64,000 nucleotides of DNA from Bacteroidales bacterium UBA5382 (GTDB lineage Bacteria; Bacteroidota; Bacteroidia; Bacteroidales; Dysgonomonadaceae), in the NCBI GenBank assembly GCA_002409745.1, contig DHOU01000021.1, positions 32,359 to 96,358 on the forward strand, read 5' to 3'. Positions 1 through 9,157 of this stretch are shown here, in pieces (position 1 is the stretch's first letter; each line of letters opens with the position of its first letter). The notes below the pieces were generated by a model, which saw nothing but the letters and a program-made list of their open reading frames with translations, made no database searches and was not told where the DNA came from. A program made the translations under genes and the position numbers.

Positions 1-705
1 CTACAGACTTCCGATCCATTGTTTGCAGATAAAACGGCACAACTTGTTGACGTGTGTCGTACGTTATCGCCTGAAAATATTGCAGCGAAAATGAAAATCA
101 GTAACGATATGGCGTATGATGTGCACAGCTATTTTCAAAGTTTCGATTTTGCGAGTACGCCTCGCCGGGCGGCAGCATTGGCTTATAACGGTATTGCGTA
201 TAAGGGGTTGAATGCGCACGATTTTACTCCTGCCGATGCCGTGTTCGCCCAAGAGCATCTGAATATCTGTTCCGGTTTGTACGGCATCCTGCGGCCTTTC
301 GATCGAATTAAGCCTTATCGGCTTGAATTCCAGCGTAACATATCGCCTAAAGGATATAAAAGCCTTTATGATTTCTGGCAGAAAACGTTAAATGATTATC
401 TTGCCGACAAGTTAAAACAAGACGATAAGACTATTATCAACGTCTCTTCCGCCGAGTATTCGAAAGTGTTGAGAAAAGACCTCCTTCCGGAAGGAACGCG
501 GATCATCGAAATAAACTTCTTGCAACAAGAAGCCGATCGCTTTAAACAAGTTGTCGTTCATACGAAGAAGGCGCGCGGCATGATGAGCCGTTTTATCATT
601 AAAAATAAATTATCGACTTCCGAAGATGTAAAAGCATTTGATTATGAAGGGTATTTCTTTTATCCGTCTCTTTCGAAAAAGGATAAATGGATTTTTGTCC
701 GGTAG
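1..705 (+). CDS. yaaA: YaaA/UPF0246 family peroxide stress protein (5' partial)
   Basis: The reading frame is open from base 1 and ends at 705, so the true start lies upstream. The first visible residues, LQTSDPLFADK, precede a stretch typical of the family N-terminus. The 235 visible residues compare with a usual length of about 255, so only about 20 residues are missing. YaaA proteins limit damage from hydrogen peroxide, probably by binding DNA or lowering free iron. Recognisable family blocks are AALAYNGIAYKGL, LYGILRPFDRIKPYRLEF, NVSSAEYSKV and the C-terminal RGMMSRFIIKN. Family assignment is firm; the biochemical role is from the family, not from this sequence. Confidence 0.88.
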   Translation, partial: LQTSDPLFADKTAQLVDVCRTLSPENIAAKMKISNDMAYDVHSYFQSFDFASTPRRAAALAYNGIAYKGLNAHDFTPADAVFAQEHLNICSGLYGILRPFDRIKPYRLEFQRNISPKGYKSLYDFWQKTLNDYLADKLKQDDKTIINVSSAEYSKVLRKDLLPEGTRIIEINFLQQEADRFKQVVVHTKKARGMMSRFIIKNKLSTSEDVKAFDYEGYFFYPSLSKKDKWIFVR

Positions 706-805
706 ATTCCGACCGATAGACAGGTATGCCAAGACGGTTGTCATTAAAAGAAGTAAAAAAGAGATAGATTTTCTATTTTGATGAGGACTCATCCTCATTA
801 TTTAT

Positions 806-813
806 TACTTTTG
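806..813 (+). promoter_or_regulatory. -7 promoter element of aroA
   Basis: TACTTTTG matches the Bacteroidetes -7 consensus TAnnTTTG and lies 20 bases before the aroA start. Confidence 0.55.
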
Positions 814-832
814 TAAAAAAATACCCGCAGGC

Positions 833-2065
833 ATGCAATACAAAGTATATCCTCCAACTACATTACGAACAACCGTCCATTTGCCCGCATCCAAAAGCAT
901 CAGTAACCGGGCGTTGATTATAAATGCATTGAGTTTGAGTACTCTTCCTATAAAGAACCTGTCGGATTGCGAAGATACGCGCGTGATTATCGATACGTTC
1001 AACTCCAACTCCAATATTTTTGATGTGAAGGCTGCCGGAACGGCGATGCGCTTTTTGACGGCTTTCCTCGCCGGTATGGAAGGCGAATGGATTATAAGAG
1101 GGTCGAAGCGGATGCACGAACGTCCTATCCATCCGTTAGTCGATGCGCTTATCGCGCTCGGCGCGGAGATTGAATATCTCGAAAAGGAAGGCTATCCGCC
1201 GTTGAAAATAAAAGGCCGCCGTTTGAAGGGGGGCGAAGTGTATCTTTCGGGAAATATCAGTTCGCAGTTTATCTCGGCGTTACTTATGATTGCTCCCTTA
1301 ATGGAAAACGGGTTGATTGTACATATCGAAAAGGAGATTGTTTCGAAGCCCTATGTGCAATTGACTTTGAGCATGATGAAAAAATTCGGAATAACCGCTA
1401 AGTGGGAAGACAACGATATCATCATCAAGCATCAGGATTATACGCCCGTATCGATGACGGTCGAATCGGACTGGTCGGCGGCTTCGTATTGGTATGCGAT
1501 GACGGCGCTCAGCGACGATCCCGATGCACAGGTAACCCTTCTCGGGTTGGAAAAGGACAGTTGGCAGGGTGATTCGTCCGTTGTAACGCTTTTTTCCTAT
1601 TTAGGCGTTTCGACCGAGTTCTTCGACAAGGGTATCGTCATTCGCAAAACGAAAGAACGTTCTAAAAAGTTCTTCCACGATTTCGTCGATCAACCCGATT
1701 TGGTACAGACGTTTGCCACGACATGTTGCTTTCTGAATATACCCTTTCTTTTTTCAGGCATTCAAAGTTTGCGCATTAAAGAAACCGATCGTATATTGGC
1801 ATTAATGACGGAACTCAAGAAGCTGGGCTTTGTGTTGAAAGAAACGGATATAGGAATGATGGAGTGGGACGGGGAACGAAGTTTCCCGGAAGTAAATCCG
1901 CTCATCGACACTTATGACGACCATCGAATGGCTATGTCTTTCGCTCCTGCGGCGATTCGCTATAATTCCATCATTATTAACGACCCCAAGGTTGTCAACA
2001 AGTCTTATCCCAATTTCTGGAACGATTTGAAGAGCGCAGGATTTAGGATCGAAAAGATAGAATGA
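833..2065 (+). CDS. aroA: 3-phosphoshikimate 1-carboxyvinyltransferase (EPSP synthase)
   Basis: It transfers enolpyruvate from phosphoenolpyruvate to shikimate-3-phosphate, the sixth step of the shikimate pathway, in the cytoplasm. The 410 residues are close to the family's usual 420-430. The substrate-binding motif PASKSISNR is at residues 18-26 with Lys21. The AGTAMRF block near residue 70 corresponds to the family's NSGT-xx-R loop, but with Ala-Ala-Gly in place of the usual Asn-Ser-Gly. The conserved DDHRMAM is near residue 362. The ATG start is the first one after a good promoter. It stands alone, with no other aromatic genes beside it. Confidence 0.95.
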   Translation: MQYKVYPPTTLRTTVHLPASKSISNRALIINALSLSTLPIKNLSDCEDTRVIIDTFNSNSNIFDVKAAGTAMRFLTAFLAGMEGEWIIRGSKRMHERPIHPLVDALIALGAEIEYLEKEGYPPLKIKGRRLKGGEVYLSGNISSQFISALLMIAPLMENGLIVHIEKEIVSKPYVQLTLSMMKKFGITAKWEDNDIIIKHQDYTPVSMTVESDWSAASYWYAMTALSDDPDAQVTLLGLEKDSWQGDSSVVTLFSYLGVSTEFFDKGIVIRKTKERSKKFFHDFVDQPDLVQTFATTCCFLNIPFLFSGIQSLRIKETDRILALMTELKKLGFVLKETDIGMMEWDGERSFPEVNPLIDTYDDHRMAMSFAPAAIRYNSIIINDPKVVNKSYPNFWNDLKSAGFRIEKIE

Positions 2066-2210
2066 TTCTTTCGCCGGCGCAAGTTCCGGAATGCCCCGTT
2101 AGGTCGGTCCAACCGGTCTAATGGATAAAAAAATAGCGAAGAAGATTATCCGTCAAACGAAATGAATCCGTTAGAGGGAGGTGTAGCTTTCGATAAACCA
2201 TAATAAAAAG

Positions 2211-3029
2211 ATGTATTTTCAGGACTTGTTTCACTATACTTTTTTTCAGAATGCTCTGTGGGGAAGTTTATTCGCCAGCATCGCCTGCGGGCTGATCGGC
2301 ACATATATTGTGACCAGGCGATTGGTTTTTATAAGCGGAGGAATTACGCATGCCTCTTTCGGCGGATTGGGTGTAGGGTTGTTTTTCGGATTGAATCCTA
2401 TTTTCTCAGCAATGATCTTTTCGGTTTTGTCGGCTTTCGGCATACAATGGTTGTCGCGAAGGCAGGGCGTGCGCGAAGATTCGGCGATAGGCGTATTTTG
2501 GTCTTTCGGAATGGCCGTCGGTATCATCCTCACCTTTCTTACGCCCGGGTATGCCCCCAACTTATCGGAGTTTTTGTTTGGGAATATACTGACAATCACC
2601 CGGCTCGATATCTTTTCGTTGGTGATTCTTTCAATCATTCTGATCTTATTTTTTATTACGCATTATCATCAGATTGTGTCGGTGTCGTTCGATGCCGAGT
2701 TTGCCAGAACCCGCAGGATTGCCACCCAGCTTATCGAGTATGCCATGATGCTTTTTATCTCGGTGACTATCGTGCTCAGTATCCGTTTAGTGGGGATTGT
2801 GTTGCTGATGTCGTTGATTACCGTCCCGCAAATGACGGCCAATCTGTTCACATCCAATTATTCCAAAATTATTTATTTATCGGTCGGTATTAGTTTTGTG
2901 GGATGTGTTGTGGGCTTGTTTCTGTCTTACTTCCTGAATATCCCTTCCGGAGCATTTATTATCTTCGTTCTCATGTTGATGTTTTTTGTTGCGAAAGGAC
3001 TGAAAGCTATCCGCTTTACCCGTCGATAA
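2211..3029 (+). CDS. Metal ABC transporter permease (ABC-3/ZnuB family)
   Basis: A 272-residue integral membrane protein with about eight hydrophobic segments. The N-terminal block SGGITHASFGGLGVGLFFG matches the ABC-3 family (ZnuB, MntB, TroC), which moves zinc, manganese or iron across the inner membrane with an ATPase and a periplasmic binding protein. No such ATPase or binding protein lies beside it: the neighbours are aroA and mfd, the latter on the other strand. It must either use subunits encoded elsewhere or be an orphan. Which metal is carried cannot be read from the sequence. Confidence 0.85.
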   Translation: MYFQDLFHYTFFQNALWGSLFASIACGLIGTYIVTRRLVFISGGITHASFGGLGVGLFFGLNPIFSAMIFSVLSAFGIQWLSRRQGVREDSAIGVFWSFGMAVGIILTFLTPGYAPNLSEFLFGNILTITRLDIFSLVILSIILILFFITHYHQIVSVSFDAEFARTRRIATQLIEYAMMLFISVTIVLSIRLVGIVLLMSLITVPQMTANLFTSNYSKIIYLSVGISFVGCVVGLFLSYFLNIPSGAFIIFVLMLMFFVAKGLKAIRFTRR

Positions 3030-3051
3030 GAATAAAGAGACAAGAAGAGAT

Positions 3052-6000
3052 CTATTTTGTCGTCACATTGTCGGAAACGCTCACACTTTGTATTTCTTTT
3101 ATTTCTTCGAGAATAGCACAGGCCGTTTCGACCGAAGAGACGTTTTTAATACTCACCGATCGTTTTTTATTCTTTTCGCGAAGTTGACAGACTCTCGCGT
3201 GCGCTTGGATATAAAACAGGAGTTTGTCGAAAGCGCCGGAGCGGTAATAAGGCGATTGTCCGTCGGAGATAAGCTGGAGCGTCATTTGCCCGTTTTTCAA
3301 CATGATTTTTTCTATCCCCAATGATCGGGCCAAACGCCGCAACCGCACAATGCGGATCAATTCCCTGCCTTGTGCCGGAATCTTACCGAAACGATCTTCC
3401 AACTTGAGGATGAAGTCGAGAATCTGTGTTTCCGTTTCCATCGTGTCGAGTTCGCGATAAATGGCAATCCGTTCCGCATCGTTCGGGATATAAGTGACCG
3501 GAAACATCAGTTCGAGATCGCTTTCCACCGGTACCTCTTCGGTGAAGAACTCTTCCCCGTTATTTGATGGTTGTTCTCTGTAAAGATCGGCAAACTCTTC
3601 TTTGCGTAATTCCTGTACCGCCTCGGCAAGGATTTTTTGATACGTTTCATATCCGAGGTCGGCGATAAATCCGCTTTGTTCAGCGCCCAACAGATTGCCG
3701 GCGCCTCGGATGTCGAGGTCTTGCATGGCAATGTGAATGCCGCTGCCTAACTCCGAAAAGTTTTCGATCGCTTGCAGTCGTCGCCGTGCATCGGTGGTAA
3801 GCGTATATAACGGCGGCGCTAAAAGATAGCAGAAAGCCTTACGGTTGCTGCGCCCTACGCGTCCGCGAAGTTGGTGCAACTCGCTTAGTCCGAAGTTTTG
3901 CGCATTCACAACCAAGATGGTGTTGACGTTCGGAATGTCGATGCCTGACTCTATGATGGTCGTAGCGATCAAGACATCATAATCGTAATGCACAAAATCG
4001 GTGATGACCGACTCCAGCTTTTTGGGCTCCATTTGTCCGTGTCCTACCGCAACGCGTACATCCGGAATTTCTCTTTTGATGAGTGTTTCCAACTCGTAGA
4101 TATGTTGAATCCGATTGTTGATAATGAATACTTGTCCGTTGCGGTTCAATTCGAACTGAATCGCTTCTTTAATAATTTCGATATCGAACGGATGGACTTC
4201 CGTCTGTACCGGATAACGGTTGGGAGGAGGCGTGGTGATGGTCGAAAAATCACGCGAGCCCATCAGCGAAAACTGTAACGTGCGCGGAATAGGCGTTGCC
4301 GTCATCGTGAGGGTGTCGACATTCGTTTTGAGTTGCTTGAGTTTCTCTTTCGTCGATACGCCGAACTTTTGCTCTTCGTCGACAATGAGCAATCCCAAAT
4401 CGTGAAACTGCACGTCTTTGCCTATGAGGCGGTGCGTGCCGATGAGAATATCGATTTTCCCCTCTTTCAAGTCGGTTAGAATCGCTTTTTGCTCCTTATA
4501 GGTGCGCGCACGGCTGATATAATCTACGGTCACCGGAAAGTCGGACAGCCGGTCGTGAAAGGTATGATAGTGTTGCGTTGCCAAAGTGGTTGTCGGCACG
4601 AGCACCGCCACTTGTTTACCGTCGGTTGCGGCTTTAAATGCCGCCCTGATAGCGACTTCTGTTTTTCCGAAACCGACATCGCCGCATACCAGGCGATCCA
4701 TCGGGCGCTCGCTTTCCATATCGTTCTTCACGTCTTGCGTAGCTTTGAGTTGGTCGGGGGTATCCTCATAAATAAACGAAGCCTCCAATTCATTTTGCAA
4801 ATACGTGTCTTTCGAAAAGGCGTAACCCTTTTCGTGCTGCCGCTGTGCATAGAGTTTAATAAGGTCGCGGGCGATATCTTTTATTTTCGATTTGGTCCGT
4901 TCTTTCGTGCGCTCCCATGCGCCGGACCCTAATTTGCTGAGTTGCGGGCTGTCTCCTTCGCGCCCTTTGTATTTCGATATTTTATGCAAGGAATGAATCG
5001 AAACGAATACCGCATCGTTGTTCAGATACGTCAGTTTGATGACTTCCTGTATTTTGTCGCCGATGCGCATGCGTACCAATCCGGCAAATTTGCCGATGCC
5101 GTGGTCGAGATGCACTACATAATCCCCCGGTTGCAATTGATTGATTTCTTTGAGCGTCAACGCGATCTTTCCCGAACGCGCCTTTTCCGATTTCAGGCTG
5201 AATTTGTGAAAGCGATTGAATATCTGGTGATCGGTGAAGCAACATATTTTCATCGAATCTTCCGAGAAGCCTTCGTGCAGCGTTTTATTAATAGGAGTAA
5301 AAGGAATAGCATCGCCTCGGTCGTGGAAGATGTCGCGCAGGCGTTGATGTTGCTTTTCGCTGTCGCTCAGGATATATATCGTGTAGCCCTTTTGCAGGAA
5401 TTCTTGCAGGGACTCGGATAGCAGGTCGAAGTTTTTGTGAAACAGAGGTTGGGGAGAGGTCTCGAATTGCAGGGCCGCATCCGCCGGATCTAATAAATTA
5501 GTGTCGAACCGGAGTTTCCGGAAAGGCTGTATCGCCGATAGGAATTCTTCTTTTGACAATAAATCCGCCTTTATAAATTCCTCGTCTGGAGGATTTATTT
5601 TTAATTCATCATGATAGATTGATTCGATGCGGCTTTCGATCCAGCGCATATCTTCCGTGGCAATAATGGTTTGCTCCGGCAACAAATCGAAAAGCGTGGC
5701 ATTTTTATCTTTTGCCGTACCGAATTCAGGCACGATGCGTATCTCCGAAAACTTCTCTTTCGAAAGTTGCGTCTCCACATCGAAGCTGCGGATGGTTTCG
5801 ATTTCATCTCCGAAAAAGTCGATACGATACGGAAGTTCGCTTGAGAAAGAAAACACATCCAGAATGCTTCCCCGTGTGGCATATTGCCCCGGCTCATAGA
5901 CATAATCGACATATTGGAAGCCATACGAATCGAGCACTTCCGCAACGAATGACGAATCGACTTTTTCACCCGTTGAAACCGTTAATGTATTTTCTTGCAG

Positions 6001-6381
6001 CGTTTGTTGCGAGACGGTCTTTTCGGCCAATGCGTCGGGATAAGAGACAATGAGCAGCGAGCGTCCGTCTTCTTGCAGGCGGGAGAGCGTTTCGGTTCGC
6101 AGGATTTGGTTAGCCGCATCGATTTGTCCGTACTTCGCCGCGCGTTTATAGGCCGAAGGGAAGAAAAGGATATCCCCCGTGCCGGTTATTTGGGTTAAGT
6201 CGTGATAAAAATATCCGGCCGTTTCCAGATCATTGAAAATAAATAGGGATGGATTGGGTTGTTTGCGGAATAGCGATACGGCAAACAAGGCACGCGATGA
6301 TCCGTGCAAACCCTTTACCGATAAAGTCATTACTTCCTTCAGTAATTTGCTCGCAGCCGAAACATTCGGATGGCCATCCAT
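3052..6381 (-). CDS. mfd: Transcription-repair coupling factor Mfd
   Basis: Mfd removes RNA polymerase stalled at DNA lesions and recruits UvrA for nucleotide excision repair. In order the protein shows a UvrB-like N-terminal part, the RNA-polymerase-interacting region (GDYVVHLDHGIGKF), a RecG-like helicase core with Walker A GDVGFGKTE near residue 563 and Walker B DEEQKFGV, the translocation motif region HQLRGRVGR, and a C-terminal TRCF domain. The frame is open back to 6558, but the promoter element TATCTTTG ends at 6435, so translation must begin after it. ATG at 6381 gives 1109 residues, the usual size, and is preferred. A TTG at 6408 would add nine residues. It converges on the ABC permease gene. 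Confidence 0.93.
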   Translation of the reverse strand: MDGHPNVSAASKLLKEVMTLSVKGLHGSSRALFAVSLFRKQPNPSLFIFNDLETAGYFYHDLTQITGTGDILFFPSAYKRAAKYGQIDAANQILRTETLSRLQEDGRSLLIVSYPDALAEKTVSQQTLQENTLTVSTGEKVDSSFVAEVLDSYGFQYVDYVYEPGQYATRGSILDVFSFSSELPYRIDFFGDEIETIRSFDVETQLSKEKFSEIRIVPEFGTAKDKNATLFDLLPEQTIIATEDMRWIESRIESIYHDELKINPPDEEFIKADLLSKEEFLSAIQPFRKLRFDTNLLDPADAALQFETSPQPLFHKNFDLLSESLQEFLQKGYTIYILSDSEKQHQRLRDIFHDRGDAIPFTPINKTLHEGFSEDSMKICCFTDHQIFNRFHKFSLKSEKARSGKIALTLKEINQLQPGDYVVHLDHGIGKFAGLVRMRIGDKIQEVIKLTYLNNDAVFVSIHSLHKISKYKGREGDSPQLSKLGSGAWERTKERTKSKIKDIARDLIKLYAQRQHEKGYAFSKDTYLQNELEASFIYEDTPDQLKATQDVKNDMESERPMDRLVCGDVGFGKTEVAIRAAFKAATDGKQVAVLVPTTTLATQHYHTFHDRLSDFPVTVDYISRARTYKEQKAILTDLKEGKIDILIGTHRLIGKDVQFHDLGLLIVDEEQKFGVSTKEKLKQLKTNVDTLTMTATPIPRTLQFSLMGSRDFSTITTPPPNRYPVQTEVHPFDIEIIKEAIQFELNRNGQVFIINNRIQHIYELETLIKREIPDVRVAVGHGQMEPKKLESVITDFVHYDYDVLIATTIIESGIDIPNVNTILVVNAQNFGLSELHQLRGRVGRSNRKAFCYLLAPPLYTLTTDARRRLQAIENFSELGSGIHIAMQDLDIRGAGNLLGAEQSGFIADLGYETYQKILAEAVQELRKEEFADLYREQPSNNGEEFFTEEVPVESDLELMFPVTYIPNDAERIAIYRELDTMETETQILDFILKLEDRFGKIPAQGRELIRIVRLRRLARSLGIEKIMLKNGQMTLQLISDGQSPYYRSGAFDKLLFYIQAHARVCQLREKNKKRSVSIKNVSSVETACAILEEIKEIQSVSVSDNVTTK

Positions 6382-6434
6382 CAATTGTTGCAATTGAACA
6401 ATATCCAAAACGTGAGAGAATTTTATTTCGGGCA

Positions 6435-6442
6435 CAAAGATA
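6435..6442 (-). promoter_or_regulatory. -7 promoter element of mfd
   Basis: TATCTTTG on the minus strand, about 54 bases before the preferred mfd ATG. It excludes any start upstream of about 6430. Confidence 0.6.
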
Positions 6443-6484
6443 CGCTTTTTTAAATTATTTGCGAAGTGAATCGCTCTTTCGTCT

Positions 6485-6536
6485 TTTCTCCGGTCTCCAG
6501 TCTCCGGTCTCCAGTCTCCGGTCATCAGTCTCCGGT
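6485..6536. repeat. Short tandem repeat, 14-bp unit, upstream of mfd
   Basis: CTCCGGTCTCCAGT and close variants recur about three and a half times, just upstream of the mfd promoter. The unit is itself built from two 7-bp halves. The repeat can be translated in the mfd frame but lies outside the probable transcript. Confidence 0.7.
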
Positions 6537-6804
6537 CAGGTGTGGAAAATTTCCCCATTTTTGATTTTTCAAAGCTAATCGACTTTGAAATGATGCTAAA
6601 ACGATATCTTTGTCACTAAGTAATTACAGATAGAATTACGCGCATTGATTTTTTATCCAACCAAAATCTTAACTATGTTTTTATTTTCATTCGTAGTGAT
6701 TACGAGAGTTATAAAAACATAGTTTTTTTACTTTCCCCCATAAAGCGTATATTTGCCGTCAATAGGTGCCGTCCGCAGGGATATCGTTATCAAAAAAATA
6801 CAGT

Positions 6805-7272
6805 ATGGGCTACGAAATAGAACGAAAATTTCTCGTAAACGGGGAATATAAATCATTCGCTTTTAAACAATATCGCATCCAGCAAGGCTATTTGTCGGTC
6901 TCGAAAGAGAATGTCGTACGCGTGCGCGTAAGGGACGACAAAGGGTTCCTGACCATCAAGAGCGGTGCGGTAAAGGATCGGTTCACCCGCTACGAATGGG
7001 AGTATGAGATTCCTTTGGCGGATGCTGACGAGATGCTCCGCTTGTGTGCACAGGGAGTGATCGATAAGACCCGTTATCTGGTGAAAGCCGGAGCTCATAC
7101 CCTGGAGGTCGATGAGTTTTACGGCGATAACGAAGGACTCGTTTTTGCCGAAGTCGAGCTGACGGACGAAAATGAGGCGTTTACTCCGCCTTCATGGTTG
7201 GGTAAGGAAGTGACAGGTGATATCCGGTATTACAATGCGTACCTATCGCAACATCCTTATAAGAAATGGTAG
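6805..7272 (+). CDS. CYTH domain protein (triphosphate tunnel metalloenzyme)
   Basis: CYTH proteins fold into a beta-barrel tunnel that binds a triphosphate and divalent metal. Bacterial members act as inorganic triphosphatases or class IV adenylate cyclases. The N-terminal signature EIERKFLV (EXEXK) is at residues 4-11, followed by alternating Arg/Lys and Glu strands such as RVRVRDDKGFLTIK and EVDEFYGDNEGLVFAEVEL. ATG at 6805 starts exactly before GYEIERKF and gives 155 residues, normal for a stand-alone CYTH protein. An in-frame upstream ATG at 6766 would add residues not found in the family. The substrate cannot be told from sequence. Confidence 0.9.
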   Translation: MGYEIERKFLVNGEYKSFAFKQYRIQQGYLSVSKENVVRVRVRDDKGFLTIKSGAVKDRFTRYEWEYEIPLADADEMLRLCAQGVIDKTRYLVKAGAHTLEVDEFYGDNEGLVFAEVELTDENEAFTPPSWLGKEVTGDIRYYNAYLSQHPYKKW

Positions 7273-7280
7273 AAAAAAGG

Positions 7281-7310
7281 ACGAGGGTGTCGCCAAAGCG
7301 GCATCCTCGT
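7281..7310. terminator. Shared terminator between CYTH gene and ilvE
   Basis: ACGAGGGTGTCGC and GCGGCATCCTCGT form a stem with a short AAA-containing loop between two convergent genes. Confidence 0.6.
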
Positions 7311-7318
7311 TATAACCT

Positions 7319-8338
7319 TTAGCCAAGAACCGTTACCCATCCGTGGGTGTCCGGTTCATCGCCGTATTGAATAGCCCTCAGTTTGTGATAAAGTTGTTCC
7401 GATATCGGGCCCGCTTTGCCGTCTTTACAGAAGGCATACGATTTTCCCGCGTCGGGATCATCGATCCGCAAGATGGGACTGATTACCGCAGCCGTGCCGC
7501 AGGCGCCCGCTTCTTCAAACGTGGCGAGTTCCTCTTCGGGAATATGACGCCGTTCCACTTTCAATCCCATATCCTCTGCGAGTTGCATCAGGCTTTTGTT
7601 GGTGATAGACGGAAGGATGGAAGTCGATTCCGGTGTAATGTACGTCCGGTTTTTAATGGCGAAGAAATTGGCCGGACCGCATTCGTCGATATATTTTTTC
7701 TCTTTAGCATCCAAATAAAGTACGGCGGAGTAGCCGCCTTCGTGCGCTTTTTCACCTGCCACCAAGCTGGCCGCATAATTGCCCCCTACTTTGTATATGC
7801 CGGTGCCCAGCGGGGCTGCACGGTCGTATTGACGAAGGATAACCATCGGGGTCGGTTTGAATCCTTCTTTGAAATACGGCCCTACCGGGGTCACTAAAAT
7901 CAGGAAGAGATATTCGTGAGCAGGTTTTACGCCTACTTGTGCGCTGGTGCCGATAAGTAGCGGACGGATATATAAAGAAGCGCCGCTTTCGTAAGGAGGA
8001 ACAAAACGTTTGTTCTTTTCAACTGCCAATACCACCATTTCTTCAAACCGTTCCACCGGCAGTTCGGCCATCAGGATGCCGCGGCACGACGATTGCAGGC
8101 GCAGTGCATTTTCGTGCATGCGGAAGATGCGTATTTTACCGTCTTTTCCTTTAAAAGCTTTTAGTCCTTCGAAAGCTTCTTGTCCGTAATGCAGGCAAGT
8201 TGCCGCCATATGGATATTCAGGAACTCCGATGTTTCCAGTTGAGGTTCGCTCCATTTTCCGTCACGGAAATAACTCCGGACGTTATAATCGGTTTTCATA
8301 TATCCGAATGATAAATCCGACCAGTTAATTGTGTCCAT
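7319..8338 (-). CDS. ilvE: Branched-chain amino acid aminotransferase
   Basis: It interconverts leucine, isoleucine and valine with their 2-keto acids using pyridoxal phosphate and glutamate/2-oxoglutarate. The 339-residue length fits the long BCAT type (eukaryote-like, BCAT II). The cofactor lysine is Lys183 in the block IYKVGGNYAAS. Other family blocks are HYGQEAFEGLKAF, IRPLLIGTSAQVGVKPA and the C-terminal ACGTAAVISPI. The gene is monocistronic and faces the CYTH gene. No ilv or leu genes are adjacent. Confidence 0.95.
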   Translation of the reverse strand: MDTINWSDLSFGYMKTDYNVRSYFRDGKWSEPQLETSEFLNIHMAATCLHYGQEAFEGLKAFKGKDGKIRIFRMHENALRLQSSCRGILMAELPVERFEEMVVLAVEKNKRFVPPYESGASLYIRPLLIGTSAQVGVKPAHEYLFLILVTPVGPYFKEGFKPTPMVILRQYDRAAPLGTGIYKVGGNYAASLVAGEKAHEGGYSAVLYLDAKEKKYIDECGPANFFAIKNRTYITPESTSILPSITNKSLMQLAEDMGLKVERRHIPEEELATFEEAGACGTAAVISPILRIDDPDAGKSYAFCKDGKAGPISEQLYHKLRAIQYGDEPDTHGWVTVLG

Positions 8339-8379
8339 GTTTTAATTTTTTTATTGTCTGTTTTATATCGATAGAATTG

Positions 8380-8387
8380 CAAATATA
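8380..8387 (-). promoter_or_regulatory. -7 promoter element of ilvE
   Basis: TATATTTG on the minus strand, about 42 bases before the ilvE ATG. Confidence 0.55.
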
Positions 8388-8525
8388 CGCTTTTTATGCG
8401 TTCGTTAGTCCATTCATTCCCAAAATAGTTCAGCATTTCTTTCCTTATAGGTTAAGAAGTGCTTCATGTCGGTTATTGTATAATTAGGGCCGTTGTCAGG
8501 ATACGACACGTTCTATACGGAGAAT

Positions 8526-8682
8526 TTATTTATCGTTGAACAGGGTATCGAAAAAATCTTTTTTTTTGTGAGATGTAAATTTCGAAGGGCATTTTTGATG
8601 ATAAATTCGGGCACAGGCTCAATTTCGAAAGGAATTCACGGTAGTCAGATAGCTTTACATTCGATAATTTCTGTGTCGACAT
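8526..8682 (-). pseudogene. hicA: HicA-type toxin remnant, core deleted
   Basis: The ATG at 8682 overlaps the hicB stop by one base (TGATG). The first frame reads MSTQKLSNVKLSDYREFLSKL, like the N-terminus of HicA mRNA-interferase relatives. After about 62 bases the homology jumps to another frame, reading EPVPEFIIKNALRNLHL and then TKKKDFFDTLFNDK to a stop at 8526. That is the typical C-terminal part. The middle of about 25 residues is gone, including the Gly-Gly-His region that carries the catalytic histidine. The remnant cannot encode a working toxin. The family call is from recognised sequence blocks, not a search. Confidence 0.75.
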
Positions 8683-9068
8683 CAAGCGAAGTCAGGAATG
8701 GAAACTTCCGTATTGTATTTCGAATATTCTTTATGATAGAGGATATCCCTTAGTACCGGATTATTTTTAATCATTGCATCGATTCCGGGAGCTTTGATAT
8801 CTTTCGATTTCTTTCCCCTGATATTCCATCCGTGTGCTTTCAGGTCTTCATACAGAGAATTCTCGTTGAAACAATAGGAAAAGTGCATTTCAAATGTTTT
8901 TTCGAAAGCTCTTTTCGCTTCTTCCTCCGTTTGTCCGTAGGCGGAAAGGTCAAGGGCAGGACAATATACAATATATATTCCGTTTTCTATGAAAGAATAG
9001 ATTTCGAGATGCGCCCTAAGCGACTTCCTTTTTGTGTCCAACTGTCCGTCAAAAATTAAGCCTGCCAT
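8682..9068 (-). CDS. hicB: HicB-family antitoxin
   Basis: A 128-residue protein with the partial RNase-H-like HicB fold: residues about 15-60 include FIENGIYIVYCPALDLSAYGQTEEEAKRAFEKTFEMHFSY. HicB binds and blocks HicA and usually represses its own promoter through a C-terminal DNA-binding part. ATG at 9068 starts MAGLIFDG, just before the conserved region. The frame is open further upstream but that part looks non-coding. The toxin partner directly downstream is a deleted remnant, so this is an orphan antitoxin. It appears intact. Confidence 0.75.
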   Translation of the reverse strand: MAGLIFDGQLDTKRKSLRAHLEIYSFIENGIYIVYCPALDLSAYGQTEEEAKRAFEKTFEMHFSYCFNENSLYEDLKAHGWNIRGKKSKDIKAPGIDAMIKNNPVLRDILYHKEYSKYNTEVSIPDFA

Positions 9069-9157
9069 TTTTGTTTTTATGTACCTCTCTGTTTTACATA
9101 CAAAAAAAACAACATAATAATGGGATATGCAAATATTTTTGTTCAAACCTGCATTCG

